The translations under genes and the position numbers were made by a program. Shown piece after piece: positions 55,001-62,754 of a DNA stretch of 64,000 nucleotides (position 1 is the stretch's first letter; every line of letters begins with the position of its first letter). Source of the stretch: Chitinophagaceae bacterium (GTDB lineage: Bacteria; Bacteroidota; Bacteroidia; Chitinophagales; Chitinophagaceae). The notes beneath the pieces were generated by a model, which saw only the letters and a program-made list of their open reading frames with translations, was not told the DNA's origin and searched no databases. The stretch lies in NCBI GenBank assembly GCA_020403425.1, contig JADBXR010000002.1:372001-436000 (forward strand). Direction: 5' to 3'.

Positions 55001-57076
55001 TTACTTCTTCACTACCAGCGTGATCGTTTGCCGGTGCCGGTACAATACCGGCTGGCCGTTCTGCCTTGCTGGTATCCACCTGGGACCATTTTTGATCAGG
55101 CGAATGGCTTCATCCACTGTTCCGTGACCGGGATTGTTCTCTGCCGTAACATTACTCACATTACCATCTTCTGCCACCAGGAAGGATAATTGAACGGTAT
55201 AGGTTCCGGGCGGTGTTCCGTTGCGTGCCAGATCGCCACGTTGGTTGCGCAAAATGTATTTGTTCAGGGTAGACTGTCCACCGGGAAATGCAGGAAGTTT
55301 TTCCACTTCTGTAAAGATCTTATGCCCTTTGTACAAAGGCCTTGTCACTACTTCTGTTTTGACGGCAAATGGTTTTTTGGTAACGATCTCCACTACCCCG
55401 TTCCTGGCTTCCGCCCCGTAACGACTGATCCAGGCCGAATCCTTGTGTACGTTTACAGTGGCAATATCATCGGGTTGTACGGAAGCTAGCGACCCCTTCA
55501 CCCCATCCACCAGGATCAGCACATCTTTGGGCATGCTATCGGTATGCGGGCGGATGGTCACATTGGTCACACCCAATGGGCGACTGTTGATCTTTGCAGG
55601 AAGATTATTGACCGCCACTACAGTGCCGGAACTTATTGCATCCTGCGGCAGCCCTGTTTTACTGGTGATCAGGATCACGCCGTTCCTGCCCTCTTCACCA
55701 TACAAAGCTGTGGCCGATTCGTTCTTCAACACATTCACCGACTGTATTTGTGCCGGGTTGATGCTGCCAATGGAATCATGGGCGATCTTCCTGCCATCCA
55801 GTATCACCAGAGGCTCAGGCATTCTTGTTTTCTGGGTAGAGATCAGTACCACCCCGTTTTTCGCCTCTTCTCCGTACATGCTGGTGGTGGCGGCATCCTT
55901 TCCATTTAAAATATTGACCGTTGCAATGCTTTTGGTAGTAAGTGTGTCCAGTACGGCAGGGGCTACTTTTTTTCCATCCAGCAGGATCAACGCTTTTACC
56001 AACTCCTTGTTTTTGGCAACGGAAGGGATGATCTTAAGAACATCTGTTTTATCCTTACCGTGTATATACACTGTATCAGCCTGGATGACAATAGTGTCGG
56101 CAGGATCTTTTGAAGGTTCCAGTAACAATGTCCTGGTTTTATCCACCATATTCTCTACCACAGTAGCTACCGACAACGGCCCTTTTGCCCTTTGTTCCGG
56201 GTTCCTGAACGCGAACAACAGCACCATCACAGCCAGTAAGGGTAATACCACCAGCCGACGCAGGTAACTGAACCTGGGATTACGGTCATTCGTCAGCATC
56301 TGTAATCTTCTTTTGATGGGTGAGAAAAAGAATGGATTGGTCATCCCGAACCGCTGCTGCGGGTAGGCCGCGGTCAGCAGCATCTGTGCCAGTGCGGCAG
56401 TATCGCCCTCACCCACCGCTTTTTTATCGGCAATGAATTCATGGATCATTTCCATCTCTTTTTTCAGCAGCCAGAAAAAAGGGTTGAACCAGCCCGCCAC
56501 CAGTACCAGCTGAACGAACAATTTATCCAGTGTATGTTTCTGACGCACATGCGTCAGTTCGTGTTGCAGGATCTGTTTGCCGGATTCGCTGCGCAGGTCT
56601 ATCGCTTCGTTCCAGAAAATATACCGGAAAAAGGAAAAGGGTGTGCCCGGAGCCTGCGTCAATACCAGGTACACATCGCCCACATTCCTGCAGGAATGTT
56701 GCTGCAGCAAACGATACAGGCGGATGAACGAGTTCAACAGTCCCGCCAGCATCACCGATGCAACCACCCCGTACAGGGTCCAGGCGGCCAGGTCCCAGTT
56801 CCACTGGAAACCAGTGCGGGTAACGGCCGCTTCTATACGTGTATTGTTATCCGCCAGCACAGAGAGCAGTTGCAACACCTGCAGGTCATCGGTCACGGAT
56901 GGTTGCTGCCACTGGATCTTCACCAATGGCACCACCCACGATAACAGGGCCAGGGCCAGCAGGTAGAACCGGTTGTAATGGTGAAAACGCTTGTTGCGCA
57001 ACACCAGCCAGTAATACCCCATCATGATGCCGCTGCAGAGTATCACCTGAACAAAGTAATAGGCGGTTGTGAACAT
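55001..57076 (-). CDS. BlaR1/MecR1-like M56 peptidase fused to plug repeats and a TonB domain
   Basis: 691 residues. Residues 1-290 are an M56 (BlaR1-like) membrane peptidase with membrane segments at about 5-25, 37-55, 97-120, 186-203 and 275-292; the zinc site is HELTH at 172-176 and Glu213 (IHEFIADKKA). Residues 360-570 hold three copies of a motif as in TonB-receptor plugs: a D-G turn (LDGKKV, LDGRKI, VDGVKG), then I.TVNIL-type, then YGEEAKNGVVLI. Residues 593-690 are a TonB C-terminal domain (LPAFPGGQSTLNKYIL). In BlaR1-type systems the peptidase acts on the paired BlaI repressor; blaI is just upstream. Such fusions are a Bacteroidota speciality. Confidence 0.92.
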   Translation of the reverse strand: MFTTAYYFVQVILCSGIMMGYYWLVLRNKRFHHYNRFYLLALALLSWVVPLVKIQWQQPSVTDDLQVLQLLSVLADNNTRIEAAVTRTGFQWNWDLAAWTLYGVVASVMLAGLLNSFIRLYRLLQQHSCRNVGDVYLVLTQAPGTPFSFFRYIFWNEAIDLRSESGKQILQHELTHVRQKHTLDKLFVQLVLVAGWFNPFFWLLKKEMEMIHEFIADKKAVGEGDTAALAQMLLTAAYPQQRFGMTNPFFFSPIKRRLQMLTNDRNPRFSYLRRLVVLPLLAVMVLLFAFRNPEQRAKGPLSVATVVENMVDKTRTLLLEPSKDPADTIVIQADTVYIHGKDKTDVLKIIPSVAKNKELVKALILLDGKKVAPAVLDTLTTKSIATVNILNGKDAATTSMYGEEAKNGVVLISTQKTRMPEPLVILDGRKIAHDSIGSINPAQIQSVNVLKNESATALYGEEGRNGVILITSKTGLPQDAISSGTVVAVNNLPAKINSRPLGVTNVTIRPHTDSMPKDVLILVDGVKGSLASVQPDDIATVNVHKDSAWISRYGAEARNGVVEIVTKKPFAVKTEVVTRPLYKGHKIFTEVEKLPAFPGGQSTLNKYILRNQRGDLARNGTPPGTYTVQLSFLVAEDGNVSNVTAENNPGHGTVDEAIRLIKNGPRWIPARQNGQPVLYRHRQTITLVVKK

Positions 57077-57081
57077 GGTGC

Positions 57082-57450
57082 TTATTTTTTGGCTTGTTTG
57101 TGTTTGATCTGTTGCAACAGCAGCTCCAGTTCTTTCACACTCAGGTTCTTCTGTTTTACCATAAAGGATACCGCATCCGTGAACGACCCCTCAAAATAAC
57201 CGTTCACCAGCGTGCGCATGCTGCTGGATGAATATTCGTCCTTCGACACCAACGGGTAATACTGGTGCACCCTGCCAACAGGATGTATACCCACAAATCC
57301 TTTCTCTACCAGTATCTTCAGAATAGTGGCCACAGTATTCGAATGCGGACGCGGTTCGGGCTGCGCCTCTACAATATCTTTCAGGAAGGCTTCTTCCAGT
57401 TTCCAGATCGTTTGCATGATCTGCTCTTCTGCTTTGGTCAACGGTTTCAT
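57082..57450 (-). CDS. blaI: BlaI/MecI/CopY-family repressor
   Basis: 122 residues. The N-terminal winged helix (LTKAEEQIMQTIWKLEEAFLKDIVEA, SNTVATILKILVEKGFVGI) is typical of BlaI. The dimerisation region follows (FEGSFTDAVSFMVKQKNLSVKELELLLQQI). In related systems the repressor is cut by the BlaR1/MecR1 peptidase when a signal is sensed. The M56 gene starts 5 bp after its stop, so the two are co-transcribed. Two palindromes of the same geometry lie just upstream. Confidence 0.95.
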   Translation of the reverse strand: MKPLTKAEEQIMQTIWKLEEAFLKDIVEAQPEPRPHSNTVATILKILVEKGFVGIHPVGRVHQYYPLVSKDEYSSSSMRTLVNGYFEGSFTDAVSFMVKQKNLSVKELELLLQQIKHKQAKK

Positions 57451-57479
57451 GGGGAGAGTTTTACCTGATCAAATATAAT

Positions 57480-57515
57480 AACTAAATAATTAGTTTAACA
57501 ACTATTTTCATAGTT
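57480..57515. promoter_or_regulatory. Two tandem BlaI-type operators
   Basis: AACTAA-ATAA-TTAGTT at 57480-57495 and AACTAT-TTTC-ATAGTT at 57500-57515. Both are perfect 6-4-6 palindromes with the core AACTA/TAGTT. They are 20 bp apart start to start (two helix turns), 30 bp upstream of the blaI ATG. Confidence 0.72.
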
Positions 57516-57582
57516 AATAAATAATCATATCTAACATATGGGAACGTCAGACGGTTCAATAGGTTCTTGTGAAATACCTACA

Positions 57583-57607
57583 GGAACAGGGCCCAGCGGC
57601 CCTGGGC
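57583..57607 (+). repeat. Element upstream of lpxB, repeated downstream
   Basis: GGAACAGGG (57583-57591) and GCCCAGCGGCC (57591-57601) recur in the same order at 59063-59071 and 59077-59087, on the other side of lpxB. The GC-rich part also forms a GCCCAG-CGGCC-CTGGGC hairpin here. Confidence 0.6.
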
Positions 57608-57748
57608 AAACAATATTCACACTTGAGAAACGCAAGGAACACACAGCGATCCCCAAAAAGAAGAACCGGTCATTACAGACTGACTATTCCCCGTCCCAAC
57701 CGAATTCGGTATTTTGCAGCCTCACCAATTTCCCTGCGGGGATACGGC

Positions 57749-58900
57749 ATGAAGTATTACATCATTTCCGGCGAAGCCAGTGGAGACCTGCACGGCAGCA
57801 ACCTGGTAAAACAGCTGTACCTGCTGGATGCGGAGGCAGATATCCGTTGCTGGGGCGGCGACCTGATGCAGGCGGCCGGTGCTACATTGGTGAAACATTA
57901 CCGCGACCTGGCATTCATGGGTTTTGCCGAAGTGGTGAAGAACCTGCCCACCATCCTGCAGAACATCCGTTTCTGCAAGCAGGATATCCTGTCATTCCAG
58001 CCCGACACGCTGGTACTGATCGATTATCCCGGTTTTAACCTCCGCATAGCCGAATGGGCCAAACAGCAGGGATTCAAAGTGATCTATTATATCTCTCCCC
58101 AGGTATGGGCCTGGAAGGCCAACCGCGTGAAGAAGATGAAACAGTGCATCGACAAAATGCTCTGCATACTCCCCTTTGAAAAAAAATATTTCCGCGACAC
58201 CTGGAACTGGGAGGTGGAATATGTGGGGCACCCGCTTGTAGAAGTTGTGGAGAAGAAGAAACAGTTTGGGGTTGGGAGTCTGGAGTTTGGGGTTGTGCAC
58301 AGTAACCCCAAACTCCAAACCCCAAACCCCAAACCCTCCCTCATCGCCCTCCTCCCCGGAAGCCGTAAACAGGAGATCCAGAAAAAACTGCCCATCATGC
58401 TGCAGGTGGCCAGGTCATTTCCGGAATACCGTTTTGTGGTGGCGCAGGCGCCGGGACTGGATGATGCTTTTTACGAGCCTTTCCTGGCGGCTTATACGAA
58501 TGTGTCAACCGTGCGCAACCAGACCTACGACCTGCTGCTGCAGGCCAGTGCCGCATTGGCGACCAGTGGTACCGCTACCCTGGAGACCGCATTGTTCGGC
58601 GTACCCGAAGTGGTGTGTTACAAAGGAAGTAATATCAGTTACCAGATCGCCAAAAGACTGATCAAGATCAAATACATATCGCTGGTGAACCTGATCATGG
58701 ACAAACCGGTGGTGACCGAACTGATCCAGGACGAGCTTACCCCCGATAACCTGGTTCGCGAACTCAGAAGCCTGCTGCAGGATAGCGCTAAACAAAAGCA
58801 GGTGCAGGAAGACTACCTCGCATTAAAGGAATTGTTATCCGCCGGCGGACACGCTTCCGCCCAGGCAGCCCGCATCATCGTGGATTTTATCCGTAAATAA
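57749..58900 (+). CDS. lpxB: Lipid-A-disaccharide synthase
   Basis: 383 residues from ATG 57749; the protein then starts with KYYIISGEASGDLHGSNLV, the LpxB hallmark. LxxIDYPGFN-like LIDYPGFNLRIA, ISPQVWAWKANRVKKMK and LPFEKKYF follow, and ALLPGSRKQEIQKKLPIML is the conserved LPGSR region. The enzyme joins UDP-2,3-diacylglucosamine and lipid X to give the lipid A disaccharide. A stretch of about 26 residues (around 172-197) before ALLPGSR is encoded by an inverted pair of heptamer arrays and replaces a variable loop of the family. The gene is flanked by short direct repeats. Confidence 0.94.
   Translation: MKYYIISGEASGDLHGSNLVKQLYLLDAEADIRCWGGDLMQAAGATLVKHYRDLAFMGFAEVVKNLPTILQNIRFCKQDILSFQPDTLVLIDYPGFNLRIAEWAKQQGFKVIYYISPQVWAWKANRVKKMKQCIDKMLCILPFEKKYFRDTWNWEVEYVGHPLVEVVEKKKQFGVGSLEFGVVHSNPKLQTPNPKPSLIALLPGSRKQEIQKKLPIMLQVARSFPEYRFVVAQAPGLDDAFYEPFLAAYTNVSTVRNQTYDLLLQASAALATSGTATLETALFGVPEVVCYKGSNISYQIAKRLIKIKYISLVNLIMDKPVVTELIQDELTPDNLVRELRSLLQDSAKQKQVQEDYLALKELLSAGGHASAQAARIIVDFIRK
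58264..58338 (+). repeat. Inverted heptamer arrays inside lpxB
   Basis: Left arm 58264-58298 is built of GTTTGGG-type units, right arm 58304-58338 of the complement AACCCCA-type units. GGAGTTTGGGGTT (58282-58294) and AACCCCAAACTCC (58304-58316) form a perfect 13-bp stem with a 9-nt loop. Both strands are free of stop codons. Confidence 0.85.
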
Positions 58901-58966
58901 ACGTTCAAATATTCTGTTTGGGGCAAAGATGATGGTCGTAACCTGCACAATGAAAAAATCAAATCA

Positions 58967-59073
58967 GTCCCTGTGGACGGACCTCTTTGGGTTCGGTATC
59001 TAGCGAAGCGTAGATAGATCCGATCATGCGAAGCAGATCTGATCAGAGGCCAAAGCAGTCCGGGAACAGGGAC
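58967..59073. other. Structured intergenic element, possible ncRNA or palindromic repeat
   Basis: GTCCCTGT (58967-58974) pairs with ACAGGGAC (59066-59073), GGAC (58975-58978) with GTCC (59058-59061), and CTTTGG (58985-58990) with CCAAAG (59050-59055). Inside are two hairpins with GAA triloops: TATCTAGC-GAA-GC(G)TAGATA (58997-59016) and GATCA-TGC-GAA-GCA-GATC-TGATC (59022-59044). On the minus strand the closing stem is followed by TGATTTGATTTTTTC, like a terminator tail. No reading frame of interest crosses it. It lies between lpxB and the small membrane gene, within the 252-bp spacer. Confidence 0.55.
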
Positions 59074-59152
59074 GAGGCCCAGCGGCCATGAGCGATAAAA
59101 ATGCATGTAGCCATAGAGGGATCGCTATTCTACTTAAGTAACAGGTTACAAC

Positions 59153-59329
59153 TTATTTCAGCAACGGCAGGATCACCAGCTTGAACAGGATGATCAGCAC
59201 CGCTACCAGGAACATGATCAGCGAAATGCGGTTCATGCCATGCATGTATTTCATCCACTGAGTGCGGGGTTCGTTGGGGTCCCTTTTTTTGATGTAGAGG
59301 TATTCAGCGATTTGTTTCCAGATGCCCAT
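59153..59329 (-). CDS. Small membrane protein of 58 residues
   Basis: From ATG 59329 to TAA 59153. The first 30 residues are charged and conserved in style (MGIWKQIAEYLYIKKRDPNE, then RTQWMKYMHGMNRIS); one membrane segment follows (LIMFLVAVLIILFKLVILPLL) and the chain ends in K. The composition and the lack of stops argue for a real gene. It resembles small Bacteroidota proteins annotated as a domain of unknown function (possibly DUF6728; from memory only). It sits alone between lpxB and the penicillin acylase gene, divergent from the latter. Confidence 0.75.
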   Translation of the reverse strand: MGIWKQIAEYLYIKKRDPNEPRTQWMKYMHGMNRISLIMFLVAVLIILFKLVILPLLK

Positions 59330-59432
59330 GAGATGACGGTTTATGGATTGATGCGTTCATGGGTCGCTTCACAGCTTCCCGGCAATAAAGGTAATAACAG
59401 TCCCTCTAATTCAGATCCAAACTTATTGTAGT

Positions 59433-59440
59433 TACATTTG
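59433..59440 (+). promoter_or_regulatory. TAnnTTTG box of the penicillin acylase gene
   Basis: TACATTTG is a full match 21 bp before the ATG at 59462. The in-frame TTG at 59438 lies inside this box, which argues against that earlier start. Confidence 0.55.
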
Positions 59441-59461
59441 TTTCACTCCAAAACAACTGAC

Positions 59462-61510
59462 ATGCCTATCCGTTTGCTGCTATCTCTCTGCTTTTCCATT
59501 ACCCTGTTCTGTTCCTATGCGCAGTTCGAACCCACCAGGATCGATATCGTACGTGACAACTGGGGCGTTCCCCATATTTTCGGGAAAACGGACCCTGATG
59601 TGGCATATGGATTGGCCTGGGCACAGGCAGAGGATGATTTTGCCACCATCCAGCAATCATTGATGGCCGGTAAAGGGATGCTGGCCCGCCACCTGGGTAA
59701 AAAAGGCGCACAGATCGATTATATCATACAACTGTTGCGCATACCGGAACTGGTGGAGGAAAGATATGCATCGGACCTGAGCCCGGAGTTCAAGAGATTG
59801 CTCGAAGGGTATTGTGCGGGTCTGAATGCCTTTGCATCGGCACATCCGAAAGAGATCTTACTGAAGCACCTGTTCCCGGTGACCCCCAAAGACATGATCC
59901 GGTACTCTGTACTGCAACTATGTGTACTCTCAGGAGCCGATAAGGCGCTGGCCTCCATCTTTAACGGCAAAGTACCCTTACTGGAGAATTTTAAAACGGC
60001 AGGCAGCAATGCCTTTGCGTTCAACAGTCGCAAAACGACCGACGGACAAGTGTACCTCGACATCAACGCACACCAGCCGTTGGAAGGACCGGTAGCATTT
60101 TATGAGGCGCACCTGAACAGCGAAGAGGGATGGAACATCCTTGGCGCCAATTTTCCGGGAGCGCCCTGTATCCTGCATGGGGTGAATGAATACCTGGGAT
60201 GGGCACATACGGTGAATGACCCCGACAAACTGGACATCTACCAACTGGAAATGAACCCAGCCAACAAACTCGAATACAGGTTGGATGGCAAATGGGAACT
60301 GCTGGAAGAGAAAAAAGTGCCCCTGAAAGTAAAACTGGGCGGCATAACCGTACGTGTCAACAGGAAAGCCTACTGGAGCAAATACGGACCCACCCTGATC
60401 ACCGATCGCGGTACCTTCTCCATACGCATGCCGGCACAGATGGATATCCGCGGGCTGGAACAATGGTACCGGTTCAACAAGGCCAAAAATTTCACAGAAT
60501 TCAAAACTGCCCTGGAAATGCTGGCCATACCGGGTTATAACATTGTGTATGCCGACAGATACGATACCATTTATTACCTGAGCAATGGCCGTATCCCCGT
60601 TCGTGATCCCAGATACAACTGGAAGGGTACGCTGCCCGGTAATACCAGCAGCACCTTGTGGACCAGCCTGCATCCGCTGAAAGATCTGCCGCAGGTACTA
60701 CAACCCAACAGCGGTTTTGTATTCAACACCAACCATTCCCCCTTTCATTCTACCGAAGGCGCCGACAATCCATCGATCAAAGACATCACCATGGGATATG
60801 AGACACTGGAGAATAACCGAAGCAAACGATTTTCAGAGATGGTGTCCCGGTATGATAAAATATCCTATGAGACTTTCAGGAACATAAAATTTGACAGACA
60901 CTATCCCGCGCAATTTGCTTTTCCGACCGGCATAGATTCTTTGTTCCTATTAAAGTCTAGTGAGTATCCGGACATTGCAGAACTCATTGTGCAACTGCAG
61001 CAATGGGACAAGAATGCCAATGCAGAAAGCGTAGGGGCAGGAACCTTCTTCATGGTATACCATACCATCACTGGGTCACCCAAACGCTATGACCGAAACA
61101 GCATCCTCACTTCGCAACAATCTGTGGACCTGTTACGCGCCGTGAAAGCGGAACTGATGAAAAATTTCGGTCGTACCGACCTGCAGTTGGGTGATATTCA
61201 GAAACTGGTACGGGGCGATAAAGAACTGCCACTGCCCGGTCTGCCCGATGTGCTGGCCCCCATGTATTCTGTACCATACAAGAACGGATTATGGAAAGGT
61301 ACACAGGGCGATGCCTATATTGAACTGGTGCGTTTTACCAGCAAGGGTCCTGTGATCGAATCGCTCAATACCTATGGGGCATCCAGCCGGAAGGACTCTC
61401 CCCATTATACGGACCAGATGGACATGTATGTGAAACAACAGACCAAGACCATGACCCTGAATAAGGACGAGGTCTATCGAACCGCTAAAAAGATCTATCA
61501 TCCGATGTGA
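59462..61510 (+). CDS. Penicillin acylase family Ntn hydrolase
   Basis: 682 residues from ATG 59462; residues 1-21 are a signal peptide (ending CSYAQ). Ntn-hydrolases of this family are made as one chain and cut themselves so that a serine becomes the N-terminus of the beta chain. AGSNAFAFNSRKT (Ser182) is that site, with RDNWGVPHIF near the start as the alpha-chain marker and VNDPDKLDIY in the beta chain. Relatives hydrolyse penicillins or N-acyl-homoserine lactones or other amides; the specificity is not predictable. It probably acts in the periplasm. Confidence 0.92.
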   Translation: MPIRLLLSLCFSITLFCSYAQFEPTRIDIVRDNWGVPHIFGKTDPDVAYGLAWAQAEDDFATIQQSLMAGKGMLARHLGKKGAQIDYIIQLLRIPELVEERYASDLSPEFKRLLEGYCAGLNAFASAHPKEILLKHLFPVTPKDMIRYSVLQLCVLSGADKALASIFNGKVPLLENFKTAGSNAFAFNSRKTTDGQVYLDINAHQPLEGPVAFYEAHLNSEEGWNILGANFPGAPCILHGVNEYLGWAHTVNDPDKLDIYQLEMNPANKLEYRLDGKWELLEEKKVPLKVKLGGITVRVNRKAYWSKYGPTLITDRGTFSIRMPAQMDIRGLEQWYRFNKAKNFTEFKTALEMLAIPGYNIVYADRYDTIYYLSNGRIPVRDPRYNWKGTLPGNTSSTLWTSLHPLKDLPQVLQPNSGFVFNTNHSPFHSTEGADNPSIKDITMGYETLENNRSKRFSEMVSRYDKISYETFRNIKFDRHYPAQFAFPTGIDSLFLLKSSEYPDIAELIVQLQQWDKNANAESVGAGTFFMVYHTITGSPKRYDRNSILTSQQSVDLLRAVKAELMKNFGRTDLQLGDIQKLVRGDKELPLPGLPDVLAPMYSVPYKNGLWKGTQGDAYIELVRFTSKGPVIESLNTYGASSRKDSPHYTDQMDMYVKQQTKTMTLNKDEVYRTAKKIYHPM

Positions 61511-61515
61511 TGCTT

Positions 61516-62541
61516 TCATTCGCCGGAAGCGTCCACCAGCCAGTCTTTCAGGAACCGGCTGATCTGAGCGGTCTCGATGATGAACCCATCGTGCCCGTAG
61601 GCAGAATCGATCTCAAAGAAATGTGTGTTGGGGATATGGTCTGCCATGAACTGCTGTTCATCCAGCGGACAAAGGATATCGCTCCGGATCCCGATGATCA
61701 AAGTGGGCTGGGTGATGGACCGCAATACCTTGATCAGGTCGCCGCCCCGGCCCCTGCCCAGGTGGTGACTGTCCATGGCTTTGGTAAGCAGCCAGTAGCT
61801 GTAGGCATTGAAACGTTTCACCAGTTTATCGCCCTGGTAATTGATATAGGAAGAGGCTTTGAAATCATCGATCTTCTCCGGGTCGGGATCGGTCTGTTTG
61901 TCCTGGAAGGTCCCATAGTTGCGATAGGTGAGCATCCCAATGGCCCGGGCAGCTTTCAGACCTTTGGCGCCCGCATCGGGTGACCGGTGTTGCCAGGTAT
62001 GATCGGCCTCAATGGCCAGCCGCTGCGCCGTATGCACCGCTACGCCCCAGGCGCTTTCCGACGGGGATGTGGCAATCAGGAACAATCTCCCGATTACATC
62101 CCGTTCCATCACGGCCCATTCCAGCGCCTGGTAACCGCCCATACTGCCACCCATCAACAGGTGGATCCTCTCTATGCCCAGGTGTTTGCGCAACAGGATG
62201 AACGACTGCACCATATCGCGGATGGTGATCTGCGGAAAAGAGGAATAATAAGGTTTGCCCGTACGTGGATCATCACTCAAAGGCCCCGTAGTTCCATAAC
62301 AGGAGCCGAGAATATTGGCGCAGACAATGAAATACCGGTTGGGATCTATCAGGCAATCCTCTCCCACCAATCCCTTCCACCAATCGGCCACATCTGAACT
62401 GGCGGTCAATGCATGACAGACCCAGATCACATTGCTCTTATCCGCATTCATCTGCCCATAGGTATGATAGGCCACACGCAGCGAAGGCAGCACCGTTCCG
62501 TTCTCTAAACTAAATTCAGCCTGTGACTCAAAAATTTTCAT
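61516..62541 (-). CDS. metX: Homoserine O-acetyltransferase
   Basis: 341 residues of the alpha/beta-hydrolase-type MetX family. The nucleophile is Ser133 in MGGSMGGYQAL; the acid and His of the triad are in the C-terminal part (DIL and YGHDGF). Other family segments are RVAYHTYGQM, WVCHALTAS and ANILGSCYGTTGP. It acetylates homoserine with acetyl-CoA for methionine synthesis; a succinyl-using variant cannot be excluded by sequence. It is divergent from the trans-sulfuration enzyme gene metZ, which uses its product. Confidence 0.92.
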   Translation of the reverse strand: MKIFESQAEFSLENGTVLPSLRVAYHTYGQMNADKSNVIWVCHALTASSDVADWWKGLVGEDCLIDPNRYFIVCANILGSCYGTTGPLSDDPRTGKPYYSSFPQITIRDMVQSFILLRKHLGIERIHLLMGGSMGGYQALEWAVMERDVIGRLFLIATSPSESAWGVAVHTAQRLAIEADHTWQHRSPDAGAKGLKAARAIGMLTYRNYGTFQDKQTDPDPEKIDDFKASSYINYQGDKLVKRFNAYSYWLLTKAMDSHHLGRGRGGDLIKVLRSITQPTLIIGIRSDILCPLDEQQFMADHIPNTHFFEIDSAYGHDGFIIETAQISRFLKDWLVDASGE

Positions 62542-62726
62542 AAGTATTAATTCCGCATTTCAGAAGCAAAATACGGCTAAGCTTAAATTACATTTGCATA
62601 AATCTTTGGAAATAACCGGAATTGAGGCGAAAGCAGTCATTGCCAATATATGGCAGGCGAAGATACTAACGTTCATTCGTATAGAGTGAATGGGCAATTG
62701 TCAATCAATCCGGAAATCCATAATAC

Positions 62727-62738
62727 GCTAATTCGCAA
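62727..62738 (+). repeat. 12-mer shared with the array after metZ
   Basis: GCTAATTCGCAA here, 17 bp before the metZ ATG, is identical to 63964-63975 after the gene. It may be a decayed heptamer array. Confidence 0.4.
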
Positions 62739-62754
62739 ATCAAAATAAAACCGC

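Noticed and set aside
55001..57450. Beta-lactam resistance locus
   Set aside because: BlaI and a BlaR1-like peptidase are present, but no beta-lactamase or penicillin-binding protein gene is in the region and the sensor lacks a penicillin-binding domain.
57538..58038. 166-codon frame overlapping the start of lpxB
   Set aside because: Different frame, low-complexity arginine- and proline-rich translation, while lpxB motifs begin at 57749 in another frame.
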